NCBI GenBank assembly: GCA_028709805.1
Contig: JAQUTL010000019.1
Location: 1 to 51,533, forward strand
Direction of reading: 5' to 3'
Origin: Victivallaceae bacterium
Lineage (GTDB): Bacteria > Verrucomicrobiota > Lentisphaeria > Victivallales > Victivallaceae
DNA length: 51,533 bases
Positions within the stretch are counted from its first letter, which is position 1. Each line of letters begins with the position of its first letter. Both the position numbers and the translations under genes were made by a program. Positions 8,736 to 16,766 of this stretch are shown here, piece by piece. The notes under the pieces were generated by a model that was given only the letters and a program-made list of their open reading frames with translations, was not told where the DNA came from and did not search any database.

Positions 8736-8990
8736 CGGCAGGAACGGAACCGGAGGGGGACGCGGTCACAAATTACGCAGTCCGTCCCGTCCGGCGCGGC
8801 CGCGGCTTTTTCAAAGAGGTTCAACCGTTGTCGCCTCCCAAGGGGCCTCCGGCATCAAGCGCCGCCGGAAACCGTGCAAACATAACGCTCCGCACCCCCA
8901 AAATACGCAACCGGCCCGCAGCATTAGAAAACCGGATCAACACAACTGAAAAATTCACGGCGTTCCCGACTTTTGTAAAAAAAATCAAAA
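8736..8990. other. Gene-free stretch before arsR
   Basis: About 255 bases with no open frame that has a ribosome site or a recognisable product. A weak stem (TCCGGC with GCCGGA near 8850-8872) might end the upstream transcript. Nothing else is seen until the arsR promoter. Confidence 0.4.
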
Positions 8991-8996
8991 AAAATT

Positions 8997-9035
8997 TTGA
9001 TTTCTCATGTTATTATGTTATATTACTAAATAACA
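8997..9035 (+). promoter_or_regulatory. arsR promoter with operator-like inverted repeat
   Basis: TTGATT (8997-9002), 16 bases, TATATT (9019-9024). TGTTAT (9008-9013) and ATAACA (9030-9035) are inverted repeats on either side of the -10, fitting the 12-2-12-like AT-rich operators of ArsR/SmtB repressors. AAAGGAG follows, 9 bases before the ATG at 9048. Autorepression is inferred. Confidence 0.55.
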
Positions 9036-9047
9036 AAGGAGCTGGAT

Positions 9048-9341
9048 ATGCAGAAATTTGACAGAAATTCCTGTCTGCGCGAGGCGGAAATATTCAAGGC
9101 GCTGGGCCATCCGACGCGGCTGTGGATTGTGAAACAGCTTGCGGACGGTCAGGAACATTGCGTTTGTGAATTTGTCGAAGCCGTCGGTGTCCAGTTTGCC
9201 ACCATCAGCCAGCACCTGACGATTCTGCGCCAGGCGGGACTGCTGGAGAGCGACAAGCGCGGACAGTCGGTCTATTACCGCTTGAGCTGTCCCTGTATCA
9301 TCGACACCCTGAAGTGTTTGGCGGATAAAAAAACGGAGTGA
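9048..9341 (+). CDS. ArsR/SmtB-family metal(loid)-sensing repressor
   Basis: A 97-residue winged-helix regulator. FKALGHPTRLWIVKQLADG is the family N-terminal signature. HCVCEF (C38, C40) matches the alpha3 ELCVCDL metalloid/metal-binding site of ArsR/CadC-type sensors. The recognition helix is near residues 48-62 (FATISQHLTILRQAGL), and the wing is KRGQSVYYRL. A second Cys cluster at the end (C81, C83, C90) could add ligands. It is first in an operon with a permease and a Cys-rich protein and probably represses it until its ligand binds. Ligand not determinable; arsenite, cadmium/zinc or copper are all possible. Confidence 0.9.
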   Translation: MQKFDRNSCLREAEIFKALGHPTRLWIVKQLADGQEHCVCEFVEAVGVQFATISQHLTILRQAGLLESDKRGQSVYYRLSCPCIIDTLKCLADKKTE

Positions 9342-9395
9342 GCTTTTTTCTGAACAATATTAAGGCATTAAGCATAATAATATAAGAAGGTAAAA

Positions 9396-10400
9396 ATGAC
9401 GATTTGGAATTTCATTCAAAATCAACTGTTGGGAATGAACTGGCTGAATGACCTTACCGGGCTGCTGCTTGCCCGTCTGGGCGCGGACACCGCCTCGACG
9501 TTCGGAAGCGGCATTCAGTTCTTCATTTACGACACGGTAAAGATCACGATTCTGCTTTGCGTGCTGATTTACCTCATTTCTTTTATTCAGAGTTACTTTC
9601 CGCCGGAGCGCAGCCGGTCGATTCTGGGGCGCTATCGCGGAATATTGGCCAACACGCTTGCGGCGATTCTGGGAACGGTGACGCCGTTTTGTTCCTGCTC
9701 CTCGATCCCGTTGTTTATCGGCTTCACGCGAGCCGGACTGCCGCTGGGCGTGACCTTTTCCTTTCTGATTTCCTCGCCGATGGTGGATATCGGCAGTCTG
9801 GTTCTGCTGACCAGTATTTTCGGTGTCAAGGTGGCCGTTGCCTATGTGGGGATCGGGCTGGTGCTGGCGATTCTCGGCGGAACGCTGATCGGAAAAATGC
9901 GGATGGAGCGTTATGTGGAGGATTTTGTTCTGAGCGCAACAACGGCCAATGCCGCGGAATCGACCGGTCTGACAATGCGGGAGCGTTTTGCCTATGCCAA
10001 GGAACAAATGTGGGAGACGTTCAAAAAAGTGTTCCCGTACATTCTTATCGGCGTGGGGATTGGAGCATTCATTCACAACTGGATTCCGTCATCGTATGTG
10101 GAGGCGGTTCTCGGCGGAGAAAATCCGCTGGGCGTGATTGTCGCCGTACTGGCCGGAACGCCGATGTACGCCGACATTTTCGGCACGATCCCGGTGGCGC
10201 AGGCGCTGCTGGGCAAAGGGGCGCAGCTGGGAACGGTTCTGGCGTTCATGATGGCGGTGACGACCTTGAGCCTCCCCTCGATGCTGATGCTCCGCAAGGC
10301 GGTGAAGCCTCGACTTCTGGCGCTGTTTTTCGGTATCTGCATCGGCGGAATCATTCTGACCGGGTATCTTTTCAACATATTTCAGGATATATTAATTTGA
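9396..10400 (+). CDS. ArsP/YraQ-family permease (pfam ArsP_1)
   Basis: A 334-residue integral membrane protein with about eight hydrophobic segments. The conserved TPFCSCSSIPLF stretch (about residues 101-112) and the downstream SFLISSPMVDIGSL are the hallmark of this permease family, in which the Cys pair is thought to take part in handling thiophilic substrates. Members export trivalent organoarsenicals or, in some cases, other metals. AGAAGG lies just before the start codon. It is co-transcribed with arsR 54 bases upstream. An ATP-independent efflux pump is the likely role; the substrate is inferred from the regulator. Confidence 0.85.
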   Translation: MTIWNFIQNQLLGMNWLNDLTGLLLARLGADTASTFGSGIQFFIYDTVKITILLCVLIYLISFIQSYFPPERSRSILGRYRGILANTLAAILGTVTPFCSCSSIPLFIGFTRAGLPLGVTFSFLISSPMVDIGSLVLLTSIFGVKVAVAYVGIGLVLAILGGTLIGKMRMERYVEDFVLSATTANAAESTGLTMRERFAYAKEQMWETFKKVFPYILIGVGIGAFIHNWIPSSYVEAVLGGENPLGVIVAVLAGTPMYADIFGTIPVAQALLGKGAQLGTVLAFMMAVTTLSLPSMLMLRKAVKPRLLALFFGICIGGIILTGYLFNIFQDILI

Positions 10401-10450
10401 ACCGGAGCCGGAGGGATTTTCTCAGACGGAGGATTGCATTGAGGCGTTTT

Positions 10451-10912
10451 ATGACATTGGAAAACAATGAGGAACTGCTGGCGGAAAAAGCGAAGTCCGT
10501 CTTTGCCGACGGGTTTCACTGTTCACAGGCGGTACTGTCGGTTTTTGCCGAAGAACTCGGAATTGACGAAGTTACCGCAAAGAGGCTCGGCGGCTGTTTC
10601 GGGGCTGGCATGTGCACCGGCGAAGTCTGCGGCGCCGCGGTGGGGGCGCTGATGGCAATCGGATTGAAATTCGGCCATACGAAAAGTTCGGACCTGGCGG
10701 CTAAGCAGTTGACCAATCAAAAAACACTGGAATTTCTGACCAGGTTCCGGCAGGCGAACGGCGCCGTGTTGTGCCGTGAGCTGCTGGGACGCGACGTGCG
10801 GAAGCCGGAAGACGTCAGCTATCTGAAGGAACACGGTGTTTTTCTGACTTTTTGTCCGAAGATGGTGGATTCCGCCGTCCGGATCGCCGCCGACCTTATC
10901 AACTCAAAATAA
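10451..10912 (+). CDS. C_GCAxxG_C_C family redox/metal protein
   Basis: A 153-residue cytoplasmic protein. Conserved Cys positions fit the C_GCAxxG_C_C family: HCSQAVL (C24), GGCFGAGMC (C49, C55), GEVCGAAVG (C60, the GCAxxG core) and later Cys in VLCRELLG and FCPKMV. The family often sits beside redox, metal or selenium functions; its biochemical activity is not well defined. The ATG at 10451 has GAGG 6 bases upstream. A TTG at 10439, itself behind GGAGG, is an alternative start that would add four residues. It is the last gene of the arsR-permease operon, 50 bases after the permease. Confidence 0.8.
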   Translation: MTLENNEELLAEKAKSVFADGFHCSQAVLSVFAEELGIDEVTAKRLGGCFGAGMCTGEVCGAAVGALMAIGLKFGHTKSSDLAAKQLTNQKTLEFLTRFRQANGAVLCRELLGRDVRKPEDVSYLKEHGVFLTFCPKMVDSAVRIAADLINSK

Positions 10913-11028
10913 TTTCCGATACAGGAAAAAACCAAAGGTGACCGACATCAACGACACCACCTCTCCGCCGCCGGAATCATGATGACTCCGCCTTGACGAT
11001 TGACGGCAAAGTTGCCGCCGCCGGCGGT

Positions 11029-12060
11029 TCAAATCCGGGCGGCGCGGTTGCGGAGAACGAAGTCGGCGACAACAATGGCGGACATCGCTTCAATGACCGG
11101 AATGATCCGCGGAAGAATGCACGGATCGTGCCGTCCTTTGATCGCGCATTCCACGGTCTCGCCATCGAGAGTTTCCATCTGCTGCCGCATGGACACGGAC
11201 GGTGTTGGTTTGACCGCCACCCGAAAGATCACCGGCTCGCCGGTGGAGATTCCACCCTGAACACCGCCGGCATGCCCCGGCAGGTTGTTGACGCTGCCGC
11301 GGAGTCTCGCCGCGGCGAATCCGTCGCCGAACTCAATGCCCTTGACGGCGCCGAGCGAAAGCATCGCCTGAGCCAGAATCGCATCCATTTTATCGAACAC
11401 CGGTTCGCCCAGCCCGGCGGGAAGACCGCTGATGACGCATTCGGCGATTCCGCCGACAGAATCACCGTCATGCGCTGCGGCGAGCACAGCCTGCTCCATA
11501 AGCTTTGCCGCCGCCTCATCCGGGCAGCGCATCGGATTGGTTTCCACAATGGAAAAATCGCGCCTTTCAACTTGAATTCCGGCGGCTTCAACGGTGCCGG
11601 CGGCAACGGTTATCCCCATATCTTTCAGGAACAGTTTTGCGACGGCGCCGGCGGCGACTCTGGCGGCGGTTTCACGCCCGGACGACCGTCCGCCGCCGCG
11701 GTAATCGCGCAAACCGTATTTTTTGAAAAAGCCGCGATCGGCGTGGCCGGGACGGAAAACTCCGGCGATGCCGGAATAGTCGGCGCTGTGCTGATCCATG
11801 TTGCGGATCAGCATGGCGAGCGGAGTGCCGGTGGCGATGCCGTCAAAGACACCGGAAAGTATCTCCATTTGATCGCTCTCCTGACGGCGGGTGGTCAAGG
11901 CGGACTGCCCCGGACGGCGGCGGTCAAGTTCGCTCTGGATGAACTTTCCGTCGATCGCAAGACCGGCGGGGACGCCGTCAATCACCACACCGACACCCGG
12001 CCCGTGCGATTCACCGAACGTGGTGATCCGGAATATTTCGCCAAAGGTGTTTCCGCTCAT
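11029..12060 (-). CDS. aroC: Chorismate synthase
   Basis: 343 residues. It converts 5-enolpyruvylshikimate-3-phosphate to chorismate using reduced FMN, the last common step of aromatic synthesis. Family signatures are GNTFGEIFRITTFGESHGPG at the start, FRPGHAD and RDYRGGGRSSGRETAARVAAG in the middle. The length is slightly short of the usual 350-390, but the core motifs are intact. Its ATG shares one base with the aroK stop (TAATG), so translation is probably coupled. It is the last gene of recX-argB-aroK-aroC and converges on the arsR operon. Confidence 0.97.
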   Translation of the reverse strand: MSGNTFGEIFRITTFGESHGPGVGVVIDGVPAGLAIDGKFIQSELDRRRPGQSALTTRRQESDQMEILSGVFDGIATGTPLAMLIRNMDQHSADYSGIAGVFRPGHADRGFFKKYGLRDYRGGGRSSGRETAARVAAGAVAKLFLKDMGITVAAGTVEAAGIQVERRDFSIVETNPMRCPDEAAAKLMEQAVLAAAHDGDSVGGIAECVISGLPAGLGEPVFDKMDAILAQAMLSLGAVKGIEFGDGFAAARLRGSVNNLPGHAGGVQGGISTGEPVIFRVAVKPTPSVSMRQQMETLDGETVECAIKGRHDPCILPRIIPVIEAMSAIVVADFVLRNRAARI

Positions 12061-12611
12061 TAGATGTTGAACTCCGATTTTAAAAATTCAAACAGATTGT
12101 CGTTATTTTCCCGCGCCGGAAGCTGCATGTCCAGCTTGAACACCGCGTCGGCGGCGCCGACAAGCGCGGCTTCGCGTTCGGCGCAGATGCACTGGAATCC
12201 GGCAAACGGATCGGACATTCCGGCCAGAAACGGCGGCAGCCCCTCCGCCTCGATCCGTGAATACAGAACCAGCGGCGCGGCGTTCAGGTAAACCACCTTC
12301 CCGATCTTTTTCAAAACGGCCGGATCAAGAAACCGGTTGCCGACCGCGCCGCCGCCCAGAGAATAAACCACCGGTTCGCCCCCGGCGTCCGCGGCGAACC
12401 CGGCGATGGTGTCGGCCTCAAGCCGGCGGAAGAACTCATCTCCCCGCGTCCGGTATATTTCGCGGCAGGAAAGTTCTTCACCGGTGGAGAGGGCGAACGC
12501 GTGTTCGATTTCGCGGTCGGAATCCACGGCGCGCCGGCCGAGCCGCTCCGCCAGCAGCGCCGCCTGCGTGGACTTTCCGCAATGTTTGAGGCCGGTAAGA
12601 ACGATGTTCAT
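12060..12611 (-). CDS. aroK: Shikimate kinase
   Basis: 183 residues. It phosphorylates shikimate with ATP. The Walker A loop is GLKHCGKST (about 7-15), the shikimate-binding Asp is in DSDREIE, and the SLGGGAV glycine motif is present near the middle. It is linked by 1-base overlaps to argB upstream (TGATG) and aroC downstream, so two shikimate-pathway steps are translated as a pair. The assignment is firm, although the sequence is diverged from enterobacterial AroK. Confidence 0.92.
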   Translation of the reverse strand: MNIVLTGLKHCGKSTQAALLAERLGRRAVDSDREIEHAFALSTGEELSCREIYRTRGDEFFRRLEADTIAGFAADAGGEPVVYSLGGGAVGNRFLDPAVLKKIGKVVYLNAAPLVLYSRIEAEGLPPFLAGMSDPFAGFQCICAEREAALVGAADAVFKLDMQLPARENNDNLFEFLKSEFNI

Positions 12612-13495
12612 CAGATTGAGTCCGGGCGGACGATCTGGGTGCCGACGCCGCTGTCGGTGAAAAGTTCGAGCAGCAGCGAATGTTCAACCCGTCCGTCGAT
12701 CATATGCACCTTGTTGACGCCGGCGGCGAGCGCGTCCAGACAGCTCTGTATCTTCGGCAGCATGCCGCCGGAGATCACCTTGTCGGCAATCAGTTTCGGC
12801 ACGTCCGAGGTGCAGACCGAGCTGATGACGCTGGATTCGTCGGCCGGATTGCGCATCAGGCCCGGAACGTCGGAGAGGAACACCAGTTTGCGGGCATGCA
12901 GCGCCTCCGCGATCCGGCAGGCCGCGGTATCGGCATTGATGTTGAACACCTCGCCGTTCTCCCCGGTTCCCAGCGGCGTCACCACCGGGATGTACCCCTC
13001 CCACAGCGCGTGCATAATCGGCATCGCGTCCACCCCGACGACTTCGCCGACAAACCCGACGTCGAACTTCTCTCCCGTGGCCGGATCCACGGAGAAGGTC
13101 TTCTTCGCTTTCAACACATGTTTGCCGGATATCCCGATCGCGTTGCCGCCGGCCTCCTGCGCCAGACGGACCAGATTGCGGTTAACCTGGTTGTGCAGCA
13201 CATCGTCCACCACCTTGATGGTGCGTTCGCAGGTGCGGCGCAGTCCGTTGACAAATTCGACCGGAATGTTCAGCCGTTTAAGCTCGGCCGAAATCGCCTT
13301 GCCGCCGCCGTGAACCACCACCGGACGCAGACCGATGCACTCCATAAGCACCACGTCCTGCATGGTGGAGCGCACCAGTTCCGGGTCCTCCATCGAACTG
13401 CCGCCGAATTTAATGACCACCAGCGCCTGCCGGAATTTCTGAATGTAGGGCAGCGCCTCGACCAGCACCTTGGCCTTCTGCAAACTTGAATCCAT
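12611..13495 (-). CDS. argB: Acetylglutamate kinase
   Basis: 294 residues of the amino-acid-kinase fold. It phosphorylates N-acetylglutamate in arginine synthesis. Signatures are VVIKFGGSSM (about 25-34), VVVHGGGKAIS, the NADTAACRIAEALHA segment and SGGMLPKIQSCLDAL near the C-terminus. The N-terminal helix before the GG motif (residues 1-24) resembles the N-terminal extension of arginine-inhibited, hexameric enzymes, so feedback control is plausible. The ATG follows AAGGAG and comes 26 bases after recX. It overlaps aroK by one base. Confidence 0.96.
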   Translation of the reverse strand: MDSSLQKAKVLVEALPYIQKFRQALVVIKFGGSSMEDPELVRSTMQDVVLMECIGLRPVVVHGGGKAISAELKRLNIPVEFVNGLRRTCERTIKVVDDVLHNQVNRNLVRLAQEAGGNAIGISGKHVLKAKKTFSVDPATGEKFDVGFVGEVVGVDAMPIMHALWEGYIPVVTPLGTGENGEVFNINADTAACRIAEALHARKLVFLSDVPGLMRNPADESSVISSVCTSDVPKLIADKVISGGMLPKIQSCLDALAAGVNKVHMIDGRVEHSLLLELFTDSGVGTQIVRPDSI

Positions 13496-13521
13496 ATCGG
13501 TTTCTCCTTTTTATTTTAATG

Positions 13522-14022
13522 TCATAATATATCATCAAAATCCGAATCGGACAACAACCGGCGCAAAACTTCGCGCACGGTTTCACCGCGAAAACCGCGT
13601 CCGGCCAGAAAGCGGAACAGTTTTTCCCGTTTTTTCCGCTCCGGCTCGTCTTTTTTCAGCGACTTCAATTTGAATTTACCCGCCGCCATGGCCCGTTCCG
13701 CCTCGCCGCCCGGAGACTCCGCCGCCAGTTCGATCATGGCCGCGGCAATATCATCGGGAGCCAGACCGCGAGCTTTGAGTTTGAAACGGATCGCGACATC
13801 ACCGCAGCCGCGTCCGGCCAGTTCGGCCGCGCAGTCGCGGGCGAACTGCACGTCATTCAGAAAACCGAGCCGCAGACATTCAGCGACCACCGCGTCCACC
13901 GTGTTTTCCGGCGGCGGTTCCTTGCCGCGCAACAGTTTTGTCCGCAGTTCGCGCACGCCGTGGGCGCGGGTTGACAGCAGCCGTAGCGCGCGGTCGAATA
14001 ATTTTTGTTCTGATTCATCCAT
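13522..14022 (-). CDS. recX: RecA regulator RecX
   Basis: 166 residues, basic and helical, in the normal size range. RecX binds the RecA filament and modulates it. The family features seen are the repeated three-helix units with ALRLLSTRAHGVRELRTKLL near the start, LGFLNDVQFARDCAAEL in the middle and LFRFLAGRGFRGETVREVLRRLL at the end. It heads a minus-strand run with argB, aroK and aroC. No recA is present in the window. Its -10 element lies only six bases before the ATG, so the mRNA may be leaderless. Confidence 0.85.
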   Translation of the reverse strand: MDESEQKLFDRALRLLSTRAHGVRELRTKLLRGKEPPPENTVDAVVAECLRLGFLNDVQFARDCAAELAGRGCGDVAIRFKLKARGLAPDDIAAAMIELAAESPGGEAERAMAAGKFKLKSLKKDEPERKKREKLFRFLAGRGFRGETVREVLRRLLSDSDFDDIL

Positions 14023-14028
14023 GTCATC

Positions 14029-14057
14029 AATATAACCGGATTGTTCAAAAAACTCAA
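14029..14057 (-). promoter_or_regulatory. recX promoter, leaderless type
   Basis: On the minus strand TTGAGT (14057-14052), 17 bases, TATATT (14034-14029), then six bases to the ATG at 14022. Transcription would begin at or next to the A of the start codon. No Shine-Dalgarno sequence precedes the ATG. Confidence 0.6.
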
Positions 14058-14074
14058 ATTTTTCTGAAAAAATA

Positions 14075-14103
14075 TTGGCAAGCCGGAGTTTTCAATCTAT
14101 ATT
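14075..14103 (+). promoter_or_regulatory. Promoter of the HD/kinase operon, leaderless type
   Basis: TTGGCA (14075-14080), 17 bases, TATATT (14098-14103), then nine bases to the ATG at 14113. The transcript would carry no more than a few untranslated bases, and no ribosome site is visible. It is back to back with the recX promoter. Confidence 0.6.
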
Positions 14104-14112
14104 CTTGTTATT

Positions 14113-14718
14113 ATGAATATCGACGGGATAAGAAAATTCGCGTCCGAACAGTTGGCCAGGGTTCCGGCGCTCTATCTTTACCACTCCGGGCGTCACACCC
14201 TGACCGTGGTGAAATACGCCAGAGAGTTCGGAGAACTTGAGGGGCTTTCCGCAGTTGAACTCGACATGCTGGAAACGGCCGCATGGTTTCATGACCTCGG
14301 CTACGTCGAATGCAACGCCGGACACGAAGCGGCGTCCGCGCGGCTGGCCGAACGGGTGCTGCCCAAGTTCGGGTTCACCGCAAAGCAGACGGAGCTGGCT
14401 TCCGGAATAATCCGCACCACCAAACTCCCGGTACTCCCGGCGACCGCGATGGAAAAAATCCTCTGCGATGCCGACGTAGAATATATCGGCCGGTCCGAAT
14501 TCTACCGTTCCGGCATGCTGCTGCGTCAGGAATTGAGTCTGCTCGGCCGGGATTTTTCCGAACTTGAATGGCTTGATTTTGAAATAAAATTCTTAACCGG
14601 ATTCCGCTTTTTCTCGGCGGCGGCGCGCCGGCTGCGTTCGGCCGGCCAACTGCGCCGGCTGCGCGAACTTGAACTCGCCAGAAAACCTTTTACCGACAGG
14701 AAGGACCGTATATCATGA
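14113..14718 (+). CDS. HD-domain metal-dependent phosphohydrolase
   Basis: 201 residues, cytoplasmic. The HD-superfamily metal ligands are visible: H28 in HSGRHTLTVV, the H60-D61 pair in AAWFHDLGY, a further His in GHEAAS and the late Asp in CDADVEYIG. Such single-domain proteins hydrolyse nucleotides or other phosphate esters; the substrate cannot be told from sequence. The last 45 residues are Arg-rich (ARRLRSAGQLRRLRELELARK). Its stop overlaps the start of a serine/threonine kinase gene by ATGA, so the two are translated together and may act in one signalling path, the hydrolase as partner or target. Confidence 0.85.
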   Translation: MNIDGIRKFASEQLARVPALYLYHSGRHTLTVVKYAREFGELEGLSAVELDMLETAAWFHDLGYVECNAGHEAASARLAERVLPKFGFTAKQTELASGIIRTTKLPVLPATAMEKILCDADVEYIGRSEFYRSGMLLRQELSLLGRDFSELEWLDFEIKFLTGFRFFSAAARRLRSAGQLRRLRELELARKPFTDRKDRIS

Positions 14719-15773
14719 AGATGAGTCTGCTCGGCCGCAAGACAGGGGTGTTTCAGGGAACATTCAAAGGCGGAATCGAATACGATATCATCCGCAAAAT
14801 CGGTGAAGGCGGCATGGGTTCGGTATACAAGGCCAGACTGAAGGGCGTGGACGGCTTTGAAAAAATCGTCGCCATCAAAACCCTGGTGGAACAGTACACC
14901 GGAGACAAACGCTTCGTCGAACGCTTCATCGAGGAAGCGAAGCTGGTCGCCAACCTGATCCACGAAAACATCGTCCAGATATATCAGCTTGACCGGGTCA
15001 AAGCCGGCTACTATTTTGTGCTTGAATTTGTGGACGGCATCTCCCTCCACGATTTCATGGAATTCCATCGCAAGGCAAAACTGAGCCTGCCGCCGCAGCT
15101 GGCGGTATTCATTGTGTCGCGCATCGCCCGCGGTCTGGCCTACGCCCACAGCCGCCGGGACGCCGCCGGCAACTATCTGAATATCGTGCACTGCGACGTG
15201 TGCACCCACAATATCATGATAAACACCGAAGGCGTTCCGAAAATCATGGACTTCGGCATCGCCAAGGCGATCAACCGCGGCGCCATGGACGGAATCTCCG
15301 GCAAAATCGGATTCATGGCGCCCGAACAGGCGGTCAAAGACGCCAAGCTGACGTTTGAAGCCGACATCTACAGTCTGGGCATCGTATTGTTCTATCTATT
15401 GTCAAACGGTCAGCTTTCCCGCACGCTTCATGGCGAAATGGCGGAAATACTGCTGGAAATCCGGGCGAACAATATACTCTGGGAACGGCTGCCAGATACG
15501 CTGGACCCCGCGTTGCTGGAGATTCTCCGCCATATGCTCGCCACCGCTCCCGACGAGCGCTACCCCGACACCTCGACGCTGGCCCGCGAATTGGAATATT
15601 ACATTTACAAGGACGGATACGGCCCCACCATCGTCACTTTGGCCAACTACATGAAAGAGACCATGCCGGGAATCTTCGGCGAGGCGGCGGTTGCGCTTGA
15701 ATCGGACGCCGACAAAACCGTGGTCATCGACGGCGCGAACGCCGATCTCGATAAAACCGTGGTGATGAAGTAA
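14715..15773 (+). CDS. Hanks-type serine/threonine protein kinase, soluble
   Basis: 352 residues. The kinase domain runs from about 23 to 290: glycine loop GEGGMGSVYKA (30-40), ATP-anchoring K55 in VAIK, alpha-C Glu near 73, DFG (179-181) and APE (202-204). The catalytic loop reads HCDVCTHNIMIN: D161 and N166 are kept, but the usual Arg of HRD is Cys and the lysine or serine two residues after Asp is also changed. There is no transmembrane segment, unlike PknB-type receptors. The tail ends with two copies of DKTVV (about 336 and 348), possible autophosphorylation or FHA-docking sites. It is coupled to the HD hydrolase gene by ATGA. Confidence 0.9.
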   Translation: MKMSLLGRKTGVFQGTFKGGIEYDIIRKIGEGGMGSVYKARLKGVDGFEKIVAIKTLVEQYTGDKRFVERFIEEAKLVANLIHENIVQIYQLDRVKAGYYFVLEFVDGISLHDFMEFHRKAKLSLPPQLAVFIVSRIARGLAYAHSRRDAAGNYLNIVHCDVCTHNIMINTEGVPKIMDFGIAKAINRGAMDGISGKIGFMAPEQAVKDAKLTFEADIYSLGIVLFYLLSNGQLSRTLHGEMAEILLEIRANNILWERLPDTLDPALLEILRHMLATAPDERYPDTSTLARELEYYIYKDGYGPTIVTLANYMKETMPGIFGEAAVALESDADKTVVIDGANADLDKTVVMK

Positions 15774-15853
15774 CCATGTTCCGCGGCCGGATGGCTCCGG
15801 AAAACACAATTTGACGGATCGCGCAGCACAAAACCGGGACGAACGGCGCGGCT

Positions 15854-16705
15854 TCAGCGCCGGGTCAACATGCTGCGGCGAAACATAAACGCCGGATCAA
15901 GCGACCGCTTGGCGTGTCGCAGTCCGGGAATGCCGAGGTCCTGTTCCCGGTTCATCAGCCGGCCGCCGAGCGCGGAAAGTTTTTCCGCCAGCTTCCAGAC
16001 GAAAAACTGCGGAGCGCCGCGAAACTGCGGATCGACCTTTTCAAAATGCACATCCCAGCATTTCTGTCCAAGCTCGGAACAGATGGCAAAGCCGATCAGT
16101 TTGCCGCCGGCGCGAAGCGTCATGGTCTTCAAGCCGAGTTCCGGGCGGAACAGGTTTTCCAGCACTCCGGGCCACATGTCGATCTCCTTCTGAAGGCTGT
16201 CCGTCCATTCGACATGACCGAACATCCGGGCGGCAAAATCCGAAAATTCCGGCAGAACGTCCGGCGTGATTTCGCCAAGCTCCGCATCCGGATGCGCGGA
16301 CTCGAATTCACGGATCTGTGCGCGTTTTTTCCGGAGTCGCGGCCCGGCAAGCGCAATCAGATGGTCAAGCTCATAGATATAGTCGTCATTATCCTCGGTG
16401 TATTCCACTGAAAACAGTTCGGCCGCCGCCGGGAAACGTTCAAGATAAGCGTCCGGTACATCATAAAAGCAGGAGCCGATCTCCGCCAGTTGCTCCGGCG
16501 GCAGAAACGGACCGGACGGAAAGAAAAAACACTTGTCCTCCTGATTTTCCACCACCAGAACGGTGTTGCTCTCTTCAAACCGGTTGCGGCTGGTCAACCC
16601 CCATAGAAAAAGATTGGCAAAACTCATTTCGCAGCTCACCGAGTCCTGCACCGCGAGATAATGCCGGAACAATCCGGCGTCGTCAAGCCCAATAGCCTTC
16701 ATCAT
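15854..16705 (-). CDS. DUF2156 (LPG synthase C-terminal-like, GNAT fold) protein
   Basis: 283 residues, no signal peptide. The whole length fits DUF2156 proteins, which share the acyl-transfer (GNAT-like) fold of the catalytic domain of phosphatidylglycerol lysyltransferases. The typical features are an early SCEMSFANLFLW motif, a KKRAQIREFE stretch, and the ending MNREQDLGIPGLRHAKRSLDP. The MprF-type membrane domain is absent. It may aminoacylate a lipid or another small acceptor; the family is poorly characterised. It is separated from the symporter gene upstream by a strong terminator, and its own promoter is not obvious. Confidence 0.8.
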   Translation of the reverse strand: MMKAIGLDDAGLFRHYLAVQDSVSCEMSFANLFLWGLTSRNRFEESNTVLVVENQEDKCFFFPSGPFLPPEQLAEIGSCFYDVPDAYLERFPAAAELFSVEYTEDNDDYIYELDHLIALAGPRLRKKRAQIREFESAHPDAELGEITPDVLPEFSDFAARMFGHVEWTDSLQKEIDMWPGVLENLFRPELGLKTMTLRAGGKLIGFAICSELGQKCWDVHFEKVDPQFRGAPQFFVWKLAEKLSALGGRLMNREQDLGIPGLRHAKRSLDPAFMFRRSMLTRR

Positions 16706-16720
16706 CTTTCATTTTCCCCG

Positions 16721-16751
16721 AAAAAAAAGGGGGCTTGAGAAAGCCCCCTTT
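16721..16751 (-). terminator. Rho-independent terminator of the symporter gene
   Basis: A perfect 11-bp stem (16726-16736 with 16741-16751) with a 4-base loop. On the minus strand it is followed by a run of eight T. It lies 16 bases after the symporter stop and just before the DUF2156 gene. Confidence 0.9.
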
Positions 16752-16766
16752 GCATGATTGCGCGAA

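Noticed and set aside
8561..9061. A 166-codon frame running from the phosphoesterase end into arsR
   Set aside because: It overlaps the propeller coding region in another frame, is low in complexity and lacks a start signal.
9557..10450. A 298-codon extension upstream of the C_GCAxxG_C_C gene
   Set aside because: It is the out-of-frame shadow of the permease gene; the family begins at the ATG at 10451.
11029..13495. Several + strand open frames over aroC, aroK and argB
   Set aside because: All are antisense to well-conserved housekeeping genes.
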